Notes: generated by a model from the letters alone, not told the origin. A stretch of 44,615 bases of DNA from Flavobacteriales bacterium (GCA_947463065.1 CANHSF010000003.1:1-44615); one strand, 5' to 3'. Numbered from the stretch's first letter, positions 16,973-25,593 are shown. Numbers and translations are program-made.

Positions 16973-19504
16973 ATGACATCACGTAGTATTAATCTTTTGG
17001 TTCACAGCTCTTCCTTCTTATCGGTGGGGCTTGCGCTCGTGCTCTGCCTCCTGCTCAGGTCCACTGCATGGGCGCAACCTGCGCAAGATGATCATGTGGC
17101 CTTGGTCATGCGTATCGTGGACTCCAAAACAGGTCAGCCCATCCCTGGCCTCAAAGTTTATTTGGTCGACGAAAACCACGTGCCTTACACCGTCAAAAAT
17201 GCACATTGGGACGATGACCTTAAGCGTTTCTCATTCAGCTACGACTCACTTGTTTTTTATGACAATGCCCATATTCGGCATCCGCGGGGACAACATCTCG
17301 AACCCTACCCCAGACGGGCATTTGCGGGTTTCGAAACATCCTACGTCGTTGAAATGCCTCCGCACGACATCCAGCGAACTGCCCCCTCTCAAATCCCTGT
17401 TTACATGGCCAAGGTGGTCGACATCGATGGTGAAAAAAATGGTGGGCTATTCCCTACGCGTATCTATCGCCTCGACTACCGCAATGCAGTCCCCTTGCAT
17501 CAGCCCGGTTGTTTCGAAGCGCCGCAGCGTGGTTCATATGTCTTCGCGCTGCAGACCGTAAGCGGAAATCGTTTTGAGCCAACCACGTATTACCTCGATC
17601 AACCTGCTCGACCCAATCCGGCATTTGATCCGCAGGTCCACATGTATCGTACAGTAATCGACACGCTGCGCGCAAGCAATGGCATGGATAGTTTATATGG
17701 ACTGCGATCTGTCGTTATTCGCAATTGGTACTCCTTGAGTAAGATCAAAGAAATTGAGCCCTCCAACATCATGTATCTCGGCAGCGAAGGCAGTAAAAAG
17801 GTGTTGGAACTCGGCGATTACTTAGACCCCAATCCCAATGGAATCATGGATTTGCGCATTTGGGTCAAGCGTGTCAAAAACGACCTCGATCAATTCGAGG
17901 ACTACTACGACTTCTATTGTTATGACGAAACAACGCAATCCTACGCCCGCATCCCGCAGTTGAGCGATTACCCCAACGTTCGCATTCAAGCCATCACCGA
18001 GCCCATTCAACGCAAGGCAACCGGCTTAGAAAACGGCCGCATCTATGAACGATTTTTTGTCCTCAAGGAGTTGGAATGGGTCATGGTCAATGAAATTTTT
18101 CACATCCCCAATCCTGTTTCCACAGTCGATGAACCCCTTTCGGCCTGTGTGCAATGGTTAGACGACCGATCGCATCTGGCCAAAGTGTATTTCCACTCCA
18201 ATGCAGAGGGCAGCGTGGATGTGCGCCACCGCTTTAAATACGTGAATACCGGTCGTGGCACGTATCGACCGATGCCCTTTCGTTCATCCCATGACCCCTT
18301 CTTTTCGGCTTCTAAATCCGTGGCCTCAGGGGACACGGGGTGGGTGCAATTCAAGGCCACCATCGCTGCGCATACCACCGGCCTGCAAGCTATAACCCAC
18401 ATGGCTTATGTGCCTACCAAAGACAACCCCCACCATAGCGTGGACATTGCCTTTTTCGTCGCCCACACCGAATGGGTCATACATTGGCACTCCAATGGAA
18501 CTCCTGCTTTTGCAATGGTCAATCGCAGCGATGGCCTGGCCAATGCATTGGTCGTGGACGAGGAAGGTTATCCGGTGGAAGCAGGCATTTATTATCCCAA
18601 GGACGAGCAAAAAATTGGAACTTGGACCAGGTACAATCGCGGCGGTGTAAAATCGTATGTGCGTTATGGGTGTATCGTGCATCTCAATATCGCCTGGCCC
18701 ACTGAGGTCAGCGAAGAAGTATTGGTCTACGTCTACCGCAACGGCCAATGGCTTCCGCATGAGGCTACCGTTCGACAAGGTGATCGCAAAATCCATCTCT
18801 ATGAAAAAATAGACAGCGTGCGGGTGCAAGCCGGAATGGGTGTATTTCAACAAGCCATCGACTACGATCAATTGCCCAATGAATCGTGGTTGCATGTGCA
18901 ACTCATTTACCCCGATCAAATCCCTTTGCCCATGGGTCCTGCTGTTGCCGGGATTGAGTTCGTCGCCGACAACTACGGCGTTGAATGGAATCGCATCTTT
19001 TTGGGCGATCACCCTGAAATACCCGCCAAAGACCGCTTGGATCTCGAACGAGCACTATTGCAGCGCCATCCACACATTGAAATTGTTGCGAGCCATTGCC
19101 AATATTGCACCATGCTATCATTGGCCCATCTATCCAGCAGCCAACGCATCCTAGTAATGGAGTCGTTATTGGCCGACTCTATGATTCTACATCTCAACCA
19201 GGTCATTCGACTAAACCGCAACGCCATTACCTTCTTGCACGGAGACGCCACCATGCGGGTCAACTACAACCTGAGTTATGCCAAGGTGCAAGCCAAATTG
19301 GAAGCATATCATTTTGTTTATCGCGATCAAGTGTTTGGGGCAGCTGGACTCTATGCGGTGAACTGGCCCCATAAGCTTCGTGGCATCGAGTATGTCCGCG
19401 CCCTGCAAGAAGCAGCCAAAGACAAAGACATTACACAGGTTACGCCTTCTCTCTATTTCGAGGCAACCATTGATACGGGAGAAAGAGATATGATGCGCGA
19501 TTGA
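16973..19504 (+). CDS. Large secreted protein of unknown function
   Basis: This is an 843-aa exported protein that I do not recognise. A signal peptide ends near 'LRSTAWAQ'. It is followed by a carboxypeptidase-regulatory-like beta fold ('MRIVDSKTGQPIPGLKVYLV') and a long beta-rich middle region. Around residue 540-560, 'IGTWTRYNRGGVKSYVRYG' resembles one MORN/YwqK-like repeat. The last 200 residues are more helical and contain 'IVASHCQYC', a possible metal or redox site. No type IX sorting domain is present at the C-terminus, so a periplasmic or outer-membrane-associated location is likely. The start at 16973 rather than the TTG at 16952 is supported by the promoter box just upstream. It appears to be transcribed alone. 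Confidence 0.7.
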   Translation: MTSRSINLLVHSSSFLSVGLALVLCLLLRSTAWAQPAQDDHVALVMRIVDSKTGQPIPGLKVYLVDENHVPYTVKNAHWDDDLKRFSFSYDSLVFYDNAHIRHPRGQHLEPYPRRAFAGFETSYVVEMPPHDIQRTAPSQIPVYMAKVVDIDGEKNGGLFPTRIYRLDYRNAVPLHQPGCFEAPQRGSYVFALQTVSGNRFEPTTYYLDQPARPNPAFDPQVHMYRTVIDTLRASNGMDSLYGLRSVVIRNWYSLSKIKEIEPSNIMYLGSEGSKKVLELGDYLDPNPNGIMDLRIWVKRVKNDLDQFEDYYDFYCYDETTQSYARIPQLSDYPNVRIQAITEPIQRKATGLENGRIYERFFVLKELEWVMVNEIFHIPNPVSTVDEPLSACVQWLDDRSHLAKVYFHSNAEGSVDVRHRFKYVNTGRGTYRPMPFRSSHDPFFSASKSVASGDTGWVQFKATIAAHTTGLQAITHMAYVPTKDNPHHSVDIAFFVAHTEWVIHWHSNGTPAFAMVNRSDGLANALVVDEEGYPVEAGIYYPKDEQKIGTWTRYNRGGVKSYVRYGCIVHLNIAWPTEVSEEVLVYVYRNGQWLPHEATVRQGDRKIHLYEKIDSVRVQAGMGVFQQAIDYDQLPNESWLHVQLIYPDQIPLPMGPAVAGIEFVADNYGVEWNRIFLGDHPEIPAKDRLDLERALLQRHPHIEIVASHCQYCTMLSLAHLSSSQRILVMESLLADSMILHLNQVIRLNRNAITFLHGDATMRVNYNLSYAKVQAKLEAYHFVYRDQVFGAAGLYAVNWPHKLRGIEYVRALQEAAKDKDITQVTPSLYFEATIDTGERDMMRD

Positions 19505-19641
19505 ACCGAATAGTTGTTCGGTAACGGTGTTCATTCGCAACTATTCAGTAAATCCCGGGCTGAATCGCATTTGGCGCAGTGCCACCCGCGTGCGCGCATC
19601 GCTAGACGGCATACTCTGCATTTAGGGAAGAGACATCAAAC

Positions 19642-19666
19642 AAAAACCCCTCTAAAGAGGGGTTTT
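19642..19666. terminator. Bidirectional intrinsic terminator
   Basis: CCCCTC and GAGGGG form a perfect stem around TAAA, with A/T runs on both sides. It lies between two convergent genes: 29 nt past the minus-strand stop at 19695 and about 140 nt past the plus-strand stop. Confidence 0.88.
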
Positions 19667-19694
19667 GCTCCGTAGGGATATGAAACCAAAAAAT

Positions 19695-20117
19695 CTAAAC
19701 TAATGCAGGTTCCTGTTCCTGCACGTTCTTGTGGCCTCGGCCATAAACCGGACCTATATACTCCTCGTTGTAAGCCAACGCAAGATTTAGCACGTAAAAT
19801 CCATTGAAAAAACACACCAAGATGTAATCGATCACCGAGTATTTGCCAAAGCTTTGGGCAATCTCGATAAACAATCGAAACAAAAAGTAGATGTTGTAAA
19901 GCGGGACCAGGAAAAAGCCAATGTGGCTTACCGGGCGACCGACCATGCGCAGCACTTCGATAACATTGTATACTGGAATAAAAGCAGCATACCAGCGGCG
20001 GCCAGCCTTCTCAAATAATTTTGCACCACCGACAGCACCAATGACGACAATGAACATTCCCAACATGAGGTATCCAGGATATTCTCTGAAAAGTGTTTGA
20101 ATCAAGTCCGGTTTCAT
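19695..20117 (-). CDS. DUF5684-like membrane protein
   Basis: This 140-aa integral membrane protein has about four hydrophobic segments. The pattern 'KLFEKAGRRWYAAFIPVYNV' followed by 'MVGRPVSHIGFFLVPLYNIY' resembles the DUF5684 family; in Bacteroidota a similar segment also occurs fused to signal peptidase I. No peptidase domain or catalytic Ser/Lys is present here, so it is a stand-alone version of unknown role. A possible promoter (TTG, 16 nt, TACCTATG) lies about 40 nt upstream. The terminator just after the stop suggests a monocistronic transcript. Confidence 0.72.
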   Translation of the reverse strand: MKPDLIQTLFREYPGYLMLGMFIVVIGAVGGAKLFEKAGRRWYAAFIPVYNVIEVLRMVGRPVSHIGFFLVPLYNIYFLFRLFIEIAQSFGKYSVIDYILVCFFNGFYVLNLALAYNEEYIGPVYGRGHKNVQEQEPALV

Positions 20118-20248
20118 AGCAGTAAAATTTTATGGTTAGACGTTTTGTTTCAGCGCTCATAGGTAAGACGCACCTGAAAATCAATGGTTGCCACTTTTTT
20201 TTACTTTTTCGTAACTTTTCCGAAACGCGGCCGTTCAATCGCGGTCGA

Positions 20249-20746
20249 TCAATCGGGTTTTACCAATGTTTTTGAGTAAATGATGTTGCTTTTGTTTTGG
20301 GCCCGATCCACAATGAAAATCTCGAATCGGCAGGTATCTCGCCCGGTGTTGATTGCCCAATTTCCAATTTCAACTTCCACAAACCCCTTCTGCGTCTTGT
20401 TTTGACCGGTGGGTTCCGCATACGGTGCGCGATAGTAATACGGCACGTAATCGGGATCTACGCAGGGGTCCAATTCGTACAACTCCCATACCCCATTATC
20501 CAATTCGTAATACTTCATGAAGATGTTGTAATACTTCCTGCAATCGTAGTTTTCGCCCTCGAACTCCCCTTCGTTCAAACCAAAATCGCCATCACCATCG
20601 GTAAAATCAATCGCAAAATAGGCCGAATCGCCTATGATTTCCTGCGCGCGCATGCCGATCGCCGGTGTATCTGGATAAGATTCCCTTTTTAGGCAGGACA
20701 CCAATCCTGTCACCAATAGAATGAAAAAGAAAAATCGATTGTTCAT
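20249..20746 (-). CDS. Small lipoprotein of unknown function
   Basis: This 165-aa probable lipoprotein has the signal peptide 'MNNRFFFFILLVTGLVSC', with the lipobox cysteine at residue 18. The mature part contains an acidic stretch ('DFTDGDGDFGLNEGEFEG') that resembles a calcium-binding loop, several tyrosines and two further cysteines. I do not recognise the family, though Asp/Gly-rich lipoproteins of this size are common in Bacteroidota. The ORF track starts 45 nt earlier, but 20746 gives the lipoprotein signal. It is divergent from the LuxE-like gene with only 32 nt between starts, so the two promoter regions must overlap. Confidence 0.72.
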   Translation of the reverse strand: MNNRFFFFILLVTGLVSCLKRESYPDTPAIGMRAQEIIGDSAYFAIDFTDGDGDFGLNEGEFEGENYDCRKYYNIFMKYYELDNGVWELYELDPCVDPDYVPYYYRAPYAEPTGQNKTQKGFVEVEIGNWAINTGRDTCRFEIFIVDRAQNKSNIIYSKTLVKPD

Positions 20747-20769
20747 ACCGCGAATAGGGCTTTTCTTTG
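20739..20769 (+). promoter_or_regulatory. Promoter of the LuxE-like gene
   Basis: TTG (20739-20741), 20 nt, then TTTCTTTG (20762-20769), one base off consensus, 9 nt before the ATG at 20779. It overlaps the start region of the divergent lipoprotein gene. Confidence 0.45.
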
Positions 20770-20778
20770 CATCGTCGA

Positions 20779-21765
20779 ATGGACATTGCAACGCTAAATA
20801 TACAACAAATAGTGGATCACTCCACCTCTCGCTTTGACGATGTCGTGCACGAAGTTTTCCAATACCAAGCTCGGCATAACGTCATTTACAAAGACTACTT
20901 GCAAGCACTCCGGGTTCGCCCAGACGAGGTAAAAGATTACACAAAAATTCCATTTCTACCGATTTCATTCTTTAAAACCCACGATGTGCGCAGCGGATCT
21001 TGGTCTGCCGAAACAACCTTCACCAGCAGCGGAACCACAGGCGCAACGACCAGCCAACATGCCGTGCGCTCAAAGGCCGATTATGTCGATCACACCATAC
21101 GGCTCTTTGAAAGCATCTACGGACAAGTATCTGAATATTGTATCCTTGGGCTATTGCCCAGCTACTTGGAACGTTCAGGATCGGGTTTAATCACCATGGT
21201 AGAGGGCTTTATGGAACGCAGCAAGCATCCACAAAATGGGTATTTCCTTTATGATCACCAAGCCCTTGCCGATCGTTTGCTTGCTTTGGAAGCGGTGGGC
21301 CAAAAAACCCTTTTGATCGGGGTAACATTTGGCTTGCTCGATTTTGCCGAAAATTTCGCCATTCCGCTGCATTCCACGCTTGTAATGGAAACAGGGGGAA
21401 TGAAAGGACGTGGTCGCGAAATGACCCGAGAAGAGGTCCATCGCGCATTGGAAAAGGCGTTCGAAATCTCCTCCGTGCACAGTGAATACGGCATGACCGA
21501 ATTGAGCAGTCAAGCCTATTCCGTTGGGCAAGGCATCTATTTGCCGGGACAAGGCATACGTGTGCTGGTGCGCGACACCACCGATCCGCTCTCTTGTTTT
21601 GAATATGGCTCTGGTGGGCTCAACATCATCGATCTGGCCAATGCCCATACCTGTTCCTTTATCGCCACCGAAGATCTGGGCAAAGTGCACCCCGACGGAC
21701 GATTTGAAGTTTTGGGGCGATTCGACCAAAGCGACGCGCGTGGATGCAATTTGATGGTCATTTAA
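20779..21765 (+). CDS. LuxE-like acyl-adenylating protein
   Basis: This 328-aa protein resembles the LuxE/PaaK branch of adenylate-forming enzymes, in which LuxE activates a fatty acid and holds it as a thioester. The nucleotide-binding loop 'TFTSSGTTGATTS' lies at about residues 80-92, and 'EISSVHSEYGMTELSSQAY' matches the later core motif. 'IPFLPISFFKTHDV' is typical of the family's N-terminal region. No luxCD genes are nearby, so bioluminescence is not implied; stand-alone members in Bacteroidota are of uncertain role, possibly in lipid or polysaccharide acylation. ATG 20779 is preferred to the TTG at 20767, which is part of the promoter box. Confidence 0.82.
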   Translation: MDIATLNIQQIVDHSTSRFDDVVHEVFQYQARHNVIYKDYLQALRVRPDEVKDYTKIPFLPISFFKTHDVRSGSWSAETTFTSSGTTGATTSQHAVRSKADYVDHTIRLFESIYGQVSEYCILGLLPSYLERSGSGLITMVEGFMERSKHPQNGYFLYDHQALADRLLALEAVGQKTLLIGVTFGLLDFAENFAIPLHSTLVMETGGMKGRGREMTREEVHRALEKAFEISSVHSEYGMTELSSQAYSVGQGIYLPGQGIRVLVRDTTDPLSCFEYGSGGLNIIDLANAHTCSFIATEDLGKVHPDGRFEVLGRFDQSDARGCNLMVI

Positions 21766-21827
21766 CCCTGTTCACAATTCAAGGTATTTTGCCTCCCAAA
21801 AGCAACCTTCCATGCAGCCCGACGTCT

Positions 21828-21835
21828 TACTTTTG
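21828..21835 (+). promoter_or_regulatory. -7 promoter box before the micro-ORF
   Basis: TACTTTTG matches TAnnTTTG exactly and ends 4 nt before an ATG at 21840. No clear -33 TTG is found at the usual spacing. Confidence 0.45.
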
Positions 21836-21839
21836 TCGA

Positions 21840-21927
21840 ATGAAAATTCGATTGGTATTTACGGAGCGGATCCGGTAGTCCGACACCCAGAGATATCAAG
21901 AAAATTCATGATTTCCTAAACAAATAA
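21840..21927 (+). pseudogene. 28-codon micro-ORF, apparently frameshifted, or small RNA
   Basis: From the ATG at 21840 the frame as written gives 12 residues and stops. Removing one A from the AAAA run directly after the ATG gives an open frame of 28 codons, beginning MKFDWYLRSGSG and ending DIKKIHDFLNK, whose stop lies at the edge of the terminator hairpin. A consensus -7 box lies 4 nt upstream and an intrinsic terminator directly downstream, so this looks like an independent transcription unit of about 120 nt. It may be a frameshifted small-protein gene, a site of slippage, a consensus error, or a non-coding small RNA. I do not recognise the peptide. Confidence 0.35.
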
Positions 21928-21959
21928 CCAAGGCTTCCTCACGGAGGCCTTCGTTATTT
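21923..21959. terminator. Intrinsic terminator between convergent units
   Basis: AATAAC-AAGGC-TCC pairs with GGA-GCCTT-GTTATT around a TCAC loop, followed by a T run on the plus strand. It serves the plus-strand micro-ORF/LuxE side and lies 18 nt past the stop of the minus-strand sorting-domain gene. Confidence 0.85.
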
Positions 21960-21976
21960 TTTAGTATCCCTATGGA

Positions 21977-22897
21977 TCATCTCACTACCGGTACCTTGGT
22001 GATGTATACAACACCCTCGCTATCGACCAAACGCAGCATATAGATGCCTGCAGGCAACGCTCCCACATCCATCGAGCCATTGGTCCTATTTTCGACATCG
22101 TATTTCGCACCCGAAGCCGTATACAGCTCTATGCGCATGGGCGTTACTTCTTGCGCTAACTGCCAAACGATGTTTGATCCGTCAAAATAGGCACGCCACA
22201 AGCTTTCTCCCAATTCTTCATTTATTCCAACATAATCAGCCAAATCGCATAGCGGAGGCTCGGGATAATAAGAATACTCGAACTCTCCTTGGTGCTTGAA
22301 ACAACTCAGTGTAAAGCTCATTTCTTGGGTCATCCAAACCGCATGACCCAAGGGGTGACGATCGGAGCCAATGCCTTCGATATAGGTATACCAAAAAGGC
22401 GAACACATATCTTGGTAAGGCATCAATTGCCACCTGGTCCTATAACTATCGTTCATCCAAACCGAATCGATGGACTGCACCACGAACAAACTCATATCCA
22501 AACTAATGGGCAAATACAAACTATCGCCTACTTCGTCCAAGGTAAAATCATAAACCAAATACTCCTGCTCGGCCTCTAAACACGTATTGCCAAACTCGCC
22601 AAATCCGATTTTGCGATAATAGACCCTTTTGTTTTCCTCACGCATGCCCGCTACAAGTAAAGGGGAATTTGGATTGCTCGCATATCGCAGATAAATTTTA
22701 TGATACAGTGTGTCTTCTACTAGTGTGTCGCCATCCATGGCGAAGGAGGCGAATGAGGTGGATGTAGGCCCACCGTTACCAGCAAAGTATCGTTTGATGA
22801 TCCATTCGGCGTCATCTACCGGAAACGGAGTGTAGTCTTGGCCTAACGAGGAAAAGTGCACCAGCGCACACGCGAACAAGCAAAAGACATTTTTCAT
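21977..22897 (-). CDS. Type IX sorting-domain protein
   Basis: This 306-aa secreted protein has a signal peptide ending near 'VHFSSLGQ' and a passenger rich in Tyr, Asp and Trp with no recognised enzyme motif. The C-terminal region beginning 'MRIELYTASGAKYDVENR', with 'LPAGIYMLRLVDSEGVVYI' and ending 'TKVPVVR', is a type A type IX sorting domain. The product should cross the outer membrane and be processed by PorU. A TATATTTG box lies 20 nt upstream of the ATG. It is followed by a shared terminator and appears monocistronic. Its function is unknown. Confidence 0.82.
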   Translation of the reverse strand: MKNVFCLFACALVHFSSLGQDYTPFPVDDAEWIIKRYFAGNGGPTSTSFASFAMDGDTLVEDTLYHKIYLRYASNPNSPLLVAGMREENKRVYYRKIGFGEFGNTCLEAEQEYLVYDFTLDEVGDSLYLPISLDMSLFVVQSIDSVWMNDSYRTRWQLMPYQDMCSPFWYTYIEGIGSDRHPLGHAVWMTQEMSFTLSCFKHQGEFEYSYYPEPPLCDLADYVGINEELGESLWRAYFDGSNIVWQLAQEVTPMRIELYTASGAKYDVENRTNGSMDVGALPAGIYMLRLVDSEGVVYITKVPVVR

Positions 22898-22917
22898 AAG
22901 ATGGAGGTTTAGTTCTC

Positions 22918-22925
22918 CAAATATA
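22918..22925 (-). promoter_or_regulatory. -7 promoter box of the sorting-domain gene
   Basis: TATATTTG on the minus strand matches TAnnTTTG exactly, 20 nt upstream of the ATG at 22897. Confidence 0.5.
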
Positions 22926-22966
22926 CAAATCGGATGACCACCCCCCTACTACTTCGAAAATGCGAA

Positions 22967-24259
22967 CTAGTCCGATACTTCCACCAAAAAATAATCCTTT
23001 TTACCCTTTTGCAAGAAAATCAAATTCCCCGGCAACACATCATCCCGAACAATCATTCGGCCATGTAGTGCTTTCTCCTTGTTAACGCTTATGCTATTTT
23101 CATCCAATGCTCTTTTGGCTTTGCCGTTGCTGTCAAAAAATCCCGTTTTCACCAGAGCGTCTTGGATGGAGACTCCCGCCTCCAGTTCCGACCACGTCAG
23201 TTGACCCTTGGGCAAGGCCTCAGCCACTTGATTCAATACCGCTGCAGGCATTGCCTTCATTTCGGCCACTGTGGACTTCCCGAAGAGAATTCCAGATGCC
23301 GCAATGGCAATATCCAAATCCTCTTTGCTATGCACACGAATGGTGATGTCCTCGGCCAATGCCTTTTGCAACAATCGACGCCCCTTGTCCAAGGCATGTT
23401 CAGCTTCCAACGCCTGAATTTCCTCTTGCGTTTTGAGGGTGAAAATTCGAATATAATTGACCACATCCTCATCACTGGCGTTGAGCCAAAACTGATAAAA
23501 TGCATAAGGAGAAGTGCGGTTGGGATCCAACCAGATATTGCCTCCTTCGGTTTTCCCGAACTTGGTGCCATCGGCCTTTTTGATGAGTGGAGTGGTCAGG
23601 GCGAACGCCTCTCCCCCATCCATTCTACGAATGAGCTCGGTGCCGGTGGTGATGTTGCCCCATTGATCACTGCCTCCCATCTGCAGCATCACACCTTTAT
23701 TCTTCCACAAATGGTAAAAGTCGTAACCCTGTATCAATTGGTAGGTAAACTCAGTAAAGCTCATGCCTTCTCTATCCTCGCCGCTGATGCGGTTTTTTAC
23801 CGAATCCTTGGCCATCATGTAGTTTACCGTAAGGCGCTTGCCAACGTCGCGGATGAAGTCCAAAAAACCAAAGTCCTTGAACCAATCGTAATTGTTGACG
23901 AATTCTGCCGAATTCTCACCGCAATCAAAATTCAAAAACTTCTCCATTTGCTTGCGCTGGCATTCTTGGTTGTGGCGCAAAACGTCTTCATTCAACAAAT
24001 TGCGTTCAGCCGACTTGCCGCTTGGATCGCCCACCATACCCGTTGCGCCGCCGATAAGGGCTATTGGCTTGTGTCCGCAACTTTGAAAATGCAACAAGGT
24101 CATGATCTGCACCAAATTCCCCACCCCAAGTGAATCTGCTGTTGGGTCAAATCCAATGTACCCTTTAGTCACCCCTTTTTGGAGCATTTCTTCGGTGCCC
24201 GGCATCGCATCGTGCAACATGCGACGCCATTTCAATTCCTCAATAAAATTCTTTTTCAT
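22967..24259 (-). CDS. tyrS: Tyrosine-tRNA ligase
   Basis: This 430-aa class I synthetase charges tRNA-Tyr. The order of motifs is as expected: 'YIGFDPTADSLGVGNLVQIM', 'GGATGMVGDPSGKSAERNLL', 'NYMMAKDSVKNRI', 'QLIQGYDFYHLW', 'QMGGSDQWGNITTGTEL', then the KMSKS-equivalent KFGKT at residues 233-237 and a C-terminal S4 RNA-binding domain. The HIGH motif reads GVGN at residues 45-48; its first His, which normally helps bind ATP, is Gly. The start is taken at ATG 24259 rather than the GTG at 24265. It lies 40 nt after murF on the same strand. Confidence 0.96.
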   Translation of the reverse strand: MKKNFIEELKWRRMLHDAMPGTEEMLQKGVTKGYIGFDPTADSLGVGNLVQIMTLLHFQSCGHKPIALIGGATGMVGDPSGKSAERNLLNEDVLRHNQECQRKQMEKFLNFDCGENSAEFVNNYDWFKDFGFLDFIRDVGKRLTVNYMMAKDSVKNRISGEDREGMSFTEFTYQLIQGYDFYHLWKNKGVMLQMGGSDQWGNITTGTELIRRMDGGEAFALTTPLIKKADGTKFGKTEGGNIWLDPNRTSPYAFYQFWLNASDEDVVNYIRIFTLKTQEEIQALEAEHALDKGRRLLQKALAEDITIRVHSKEDLDIAIAASGILFGKSTVAEMKAMPAAVLNQVAEALPKGQLTWSELEAGVSIQDALVKTGFFDSNGKAKRALDENSISVNKEKALHGRMIVRDDVLPGNLIFLQKGKKDYFLVEVSD

Positions 24260-24299
24260 TACCACGAATTTTGAACGCGCGAAAATACAACCAAAGCGA

Positions 24300-25580
24300 T
24301 TACAATACAGGAACCAATTGTTCCAATCCGATGCCTCTTGATCCCTTCACCAAGATCAACTTGTCACGCCACTGTTGCTCTTTCAAATGGATCATCGCCT
24401 CCTCCACATTGGTAAATCCAAGTGCTCCATTGTTTTGAGCAATTTCCCTGAACCAAGTACCCACCCAAATGCCCTTGAGTTGGAGTTGTTGAGCGAGATT
24501 AAAAATGCGCTCATGTTCCATTTGCGAGGCTTCGCCCAATTCACGCATATCGCCCAATACAAAGGTTTTGTCGGCGTGATTTTGTCGGGCAAACGCCTGC
24601 AACGCGTGTTCCATGCTGCTTGGATTGGCATTGTAGGCGTCCAAAATGAGATCGTTGTATGCGGTTTTGTGCCATTGCGACCGATTGTTGTCGGGCTGAT
24701 AAGCTCCAATGGCTTGATGAATATCGGCTTCCAGTACACCAAAGTGTCGGCCAACCGCTATCGATGCTGCGATGTTGTACAAATTATATGCACCCGCCAA
24801 ATGGGTCGTCACCTCTGTGGTTGCGCCCTCCCACGTGCTAGAATACACCAAGGTCGGACTTTCGCTCACGACCTTGAGGTCCATACCCCCGTGGTGAAAG
24901 CCGTATTCAACACGTTGCGCTCCTGCTGCTGCTTCGGACATGCGCGGTAGTTCGGGATTTACAAAAACCACCCCGCCGCGTTCTTTCACTGCCTCAAACA
25001 ACTCGCGCTTGCCAATGAATACACCTTCTTCTCCACCGAAACCTTCCAAATGGGCCTTTCCAATATTGGTGATTAAACCGTGTGTAGGCAGCGCATAACG
25101 GCAATAACCCGCAATTTCCTTTTGATGATTGGCTCCCATCTCGATAATGGCCAAGGTGGTGGTTGAAGCCATCGACAACAAGGTCAATGGAACACCGATG
25201 TGGTTGTTCAAATTTCCTTTGGTGGCGTGCACTTCAAACTTCTTGAGCAACACATTCCGAACCAATTCCTTGGTTGTCGTTTTACCATTGCTGCCCGTAA
25301 TGCCCAGCACCGGTATATCGAAAGTTTGTCGGTAGCGCAGCGCAACTTCTTGCAGAGCCGCGAGCACATCCTCCACCACAACCATGCGATCGTCAGATTT
25401 GAAGTGCTCCTCGTCGATAACAGCCATGGAAGCACCCGCATCCAAAGCTTGTTGTGCAAAGCTGTTGCCATTGAACCGCTCTCCTTTGAGGGCAAAAAAT
25501 ATCGCGCCTGCAGGGATGTTGCGTGTATCTGTGGTCACTTTGCGCACTTGCAAATAGTGTTTGAAAATGGTGTCGATCAT
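24300..25580 (-). CDS. murF: UDP-MurNAc-tripeptide-D-Ala-D-Ala ligase
   Basis: This 426-aa enzyme adds D-Ala-D-Ala to the UDP-MurNAc tripeptide, the last cytoplasmic step of peptidoglycan precursor synthesis. The ATP-binding loop reads 'LGITGSNGKTTTKELV', followed by 'ATKGNLNNHIGVPLTLL' and 'IIEMGANHQKEIAGYC', all characteristic of MurF; 'DAYNANPSSM' lies in the C-terminal domain. The ORF track extends to 25802 through a terminator, but 25580 gives the normal N-terminus. It is the gene after gldJ, an arrangement also known in gliding flavobacteria, here with an intrinsic terminator between the two. Confidence 0.96.
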   Translation of the reverse strand: MIDTIFKHYLQVRKVTTDTRNIPAGAIFFALKGERFNGNSFAQQALDAGASMAVIDEEHFKSDDRMVVVEDVLAALQEVALRYRQTFDIPVLGITGSNGKTTTKELVRNVLLKKFEVHATKGNLNNHIGVPLTLLSMASTTTLAIIEMGANHQKEIAGYCRYALPTHGLITNIGKAHLEGFGGEEGVFIGKRELFEAVKERGGVVFVNPELPRMSEAAAGAQRVEYGFHHGGMDLKVVSESPTLVYSSTWEGATTEVTTHLAGAYNLYNIAASIAVGRHFGVLEADIHQAIGAYQPDNNRSQWHKTAYNDLILDAYNANPSSMEHALQAFARQNHADKTFVLGDMRELGEASQMEHERIFNLAQQLQLKGIWVGTWFREIAQNNGALGFTNVEEAMIHLKEQQWRDKLILVKGSRGIGLEQLVPVL

Positions 25581-25593
25581 AGGACCAAAATAA

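Noticed and set aside
20779-21765. Bioluminescence gene cluster
   Set aside because: Only a LuxE-like protein is present; there are no luciferase, reductase or transferase genes nearby.
23162-24133. 323-aa plus-strand ORF inside tyrS
   Set aside because: It is antisense to conserved TyrRS motifs and has no promoter or domain.
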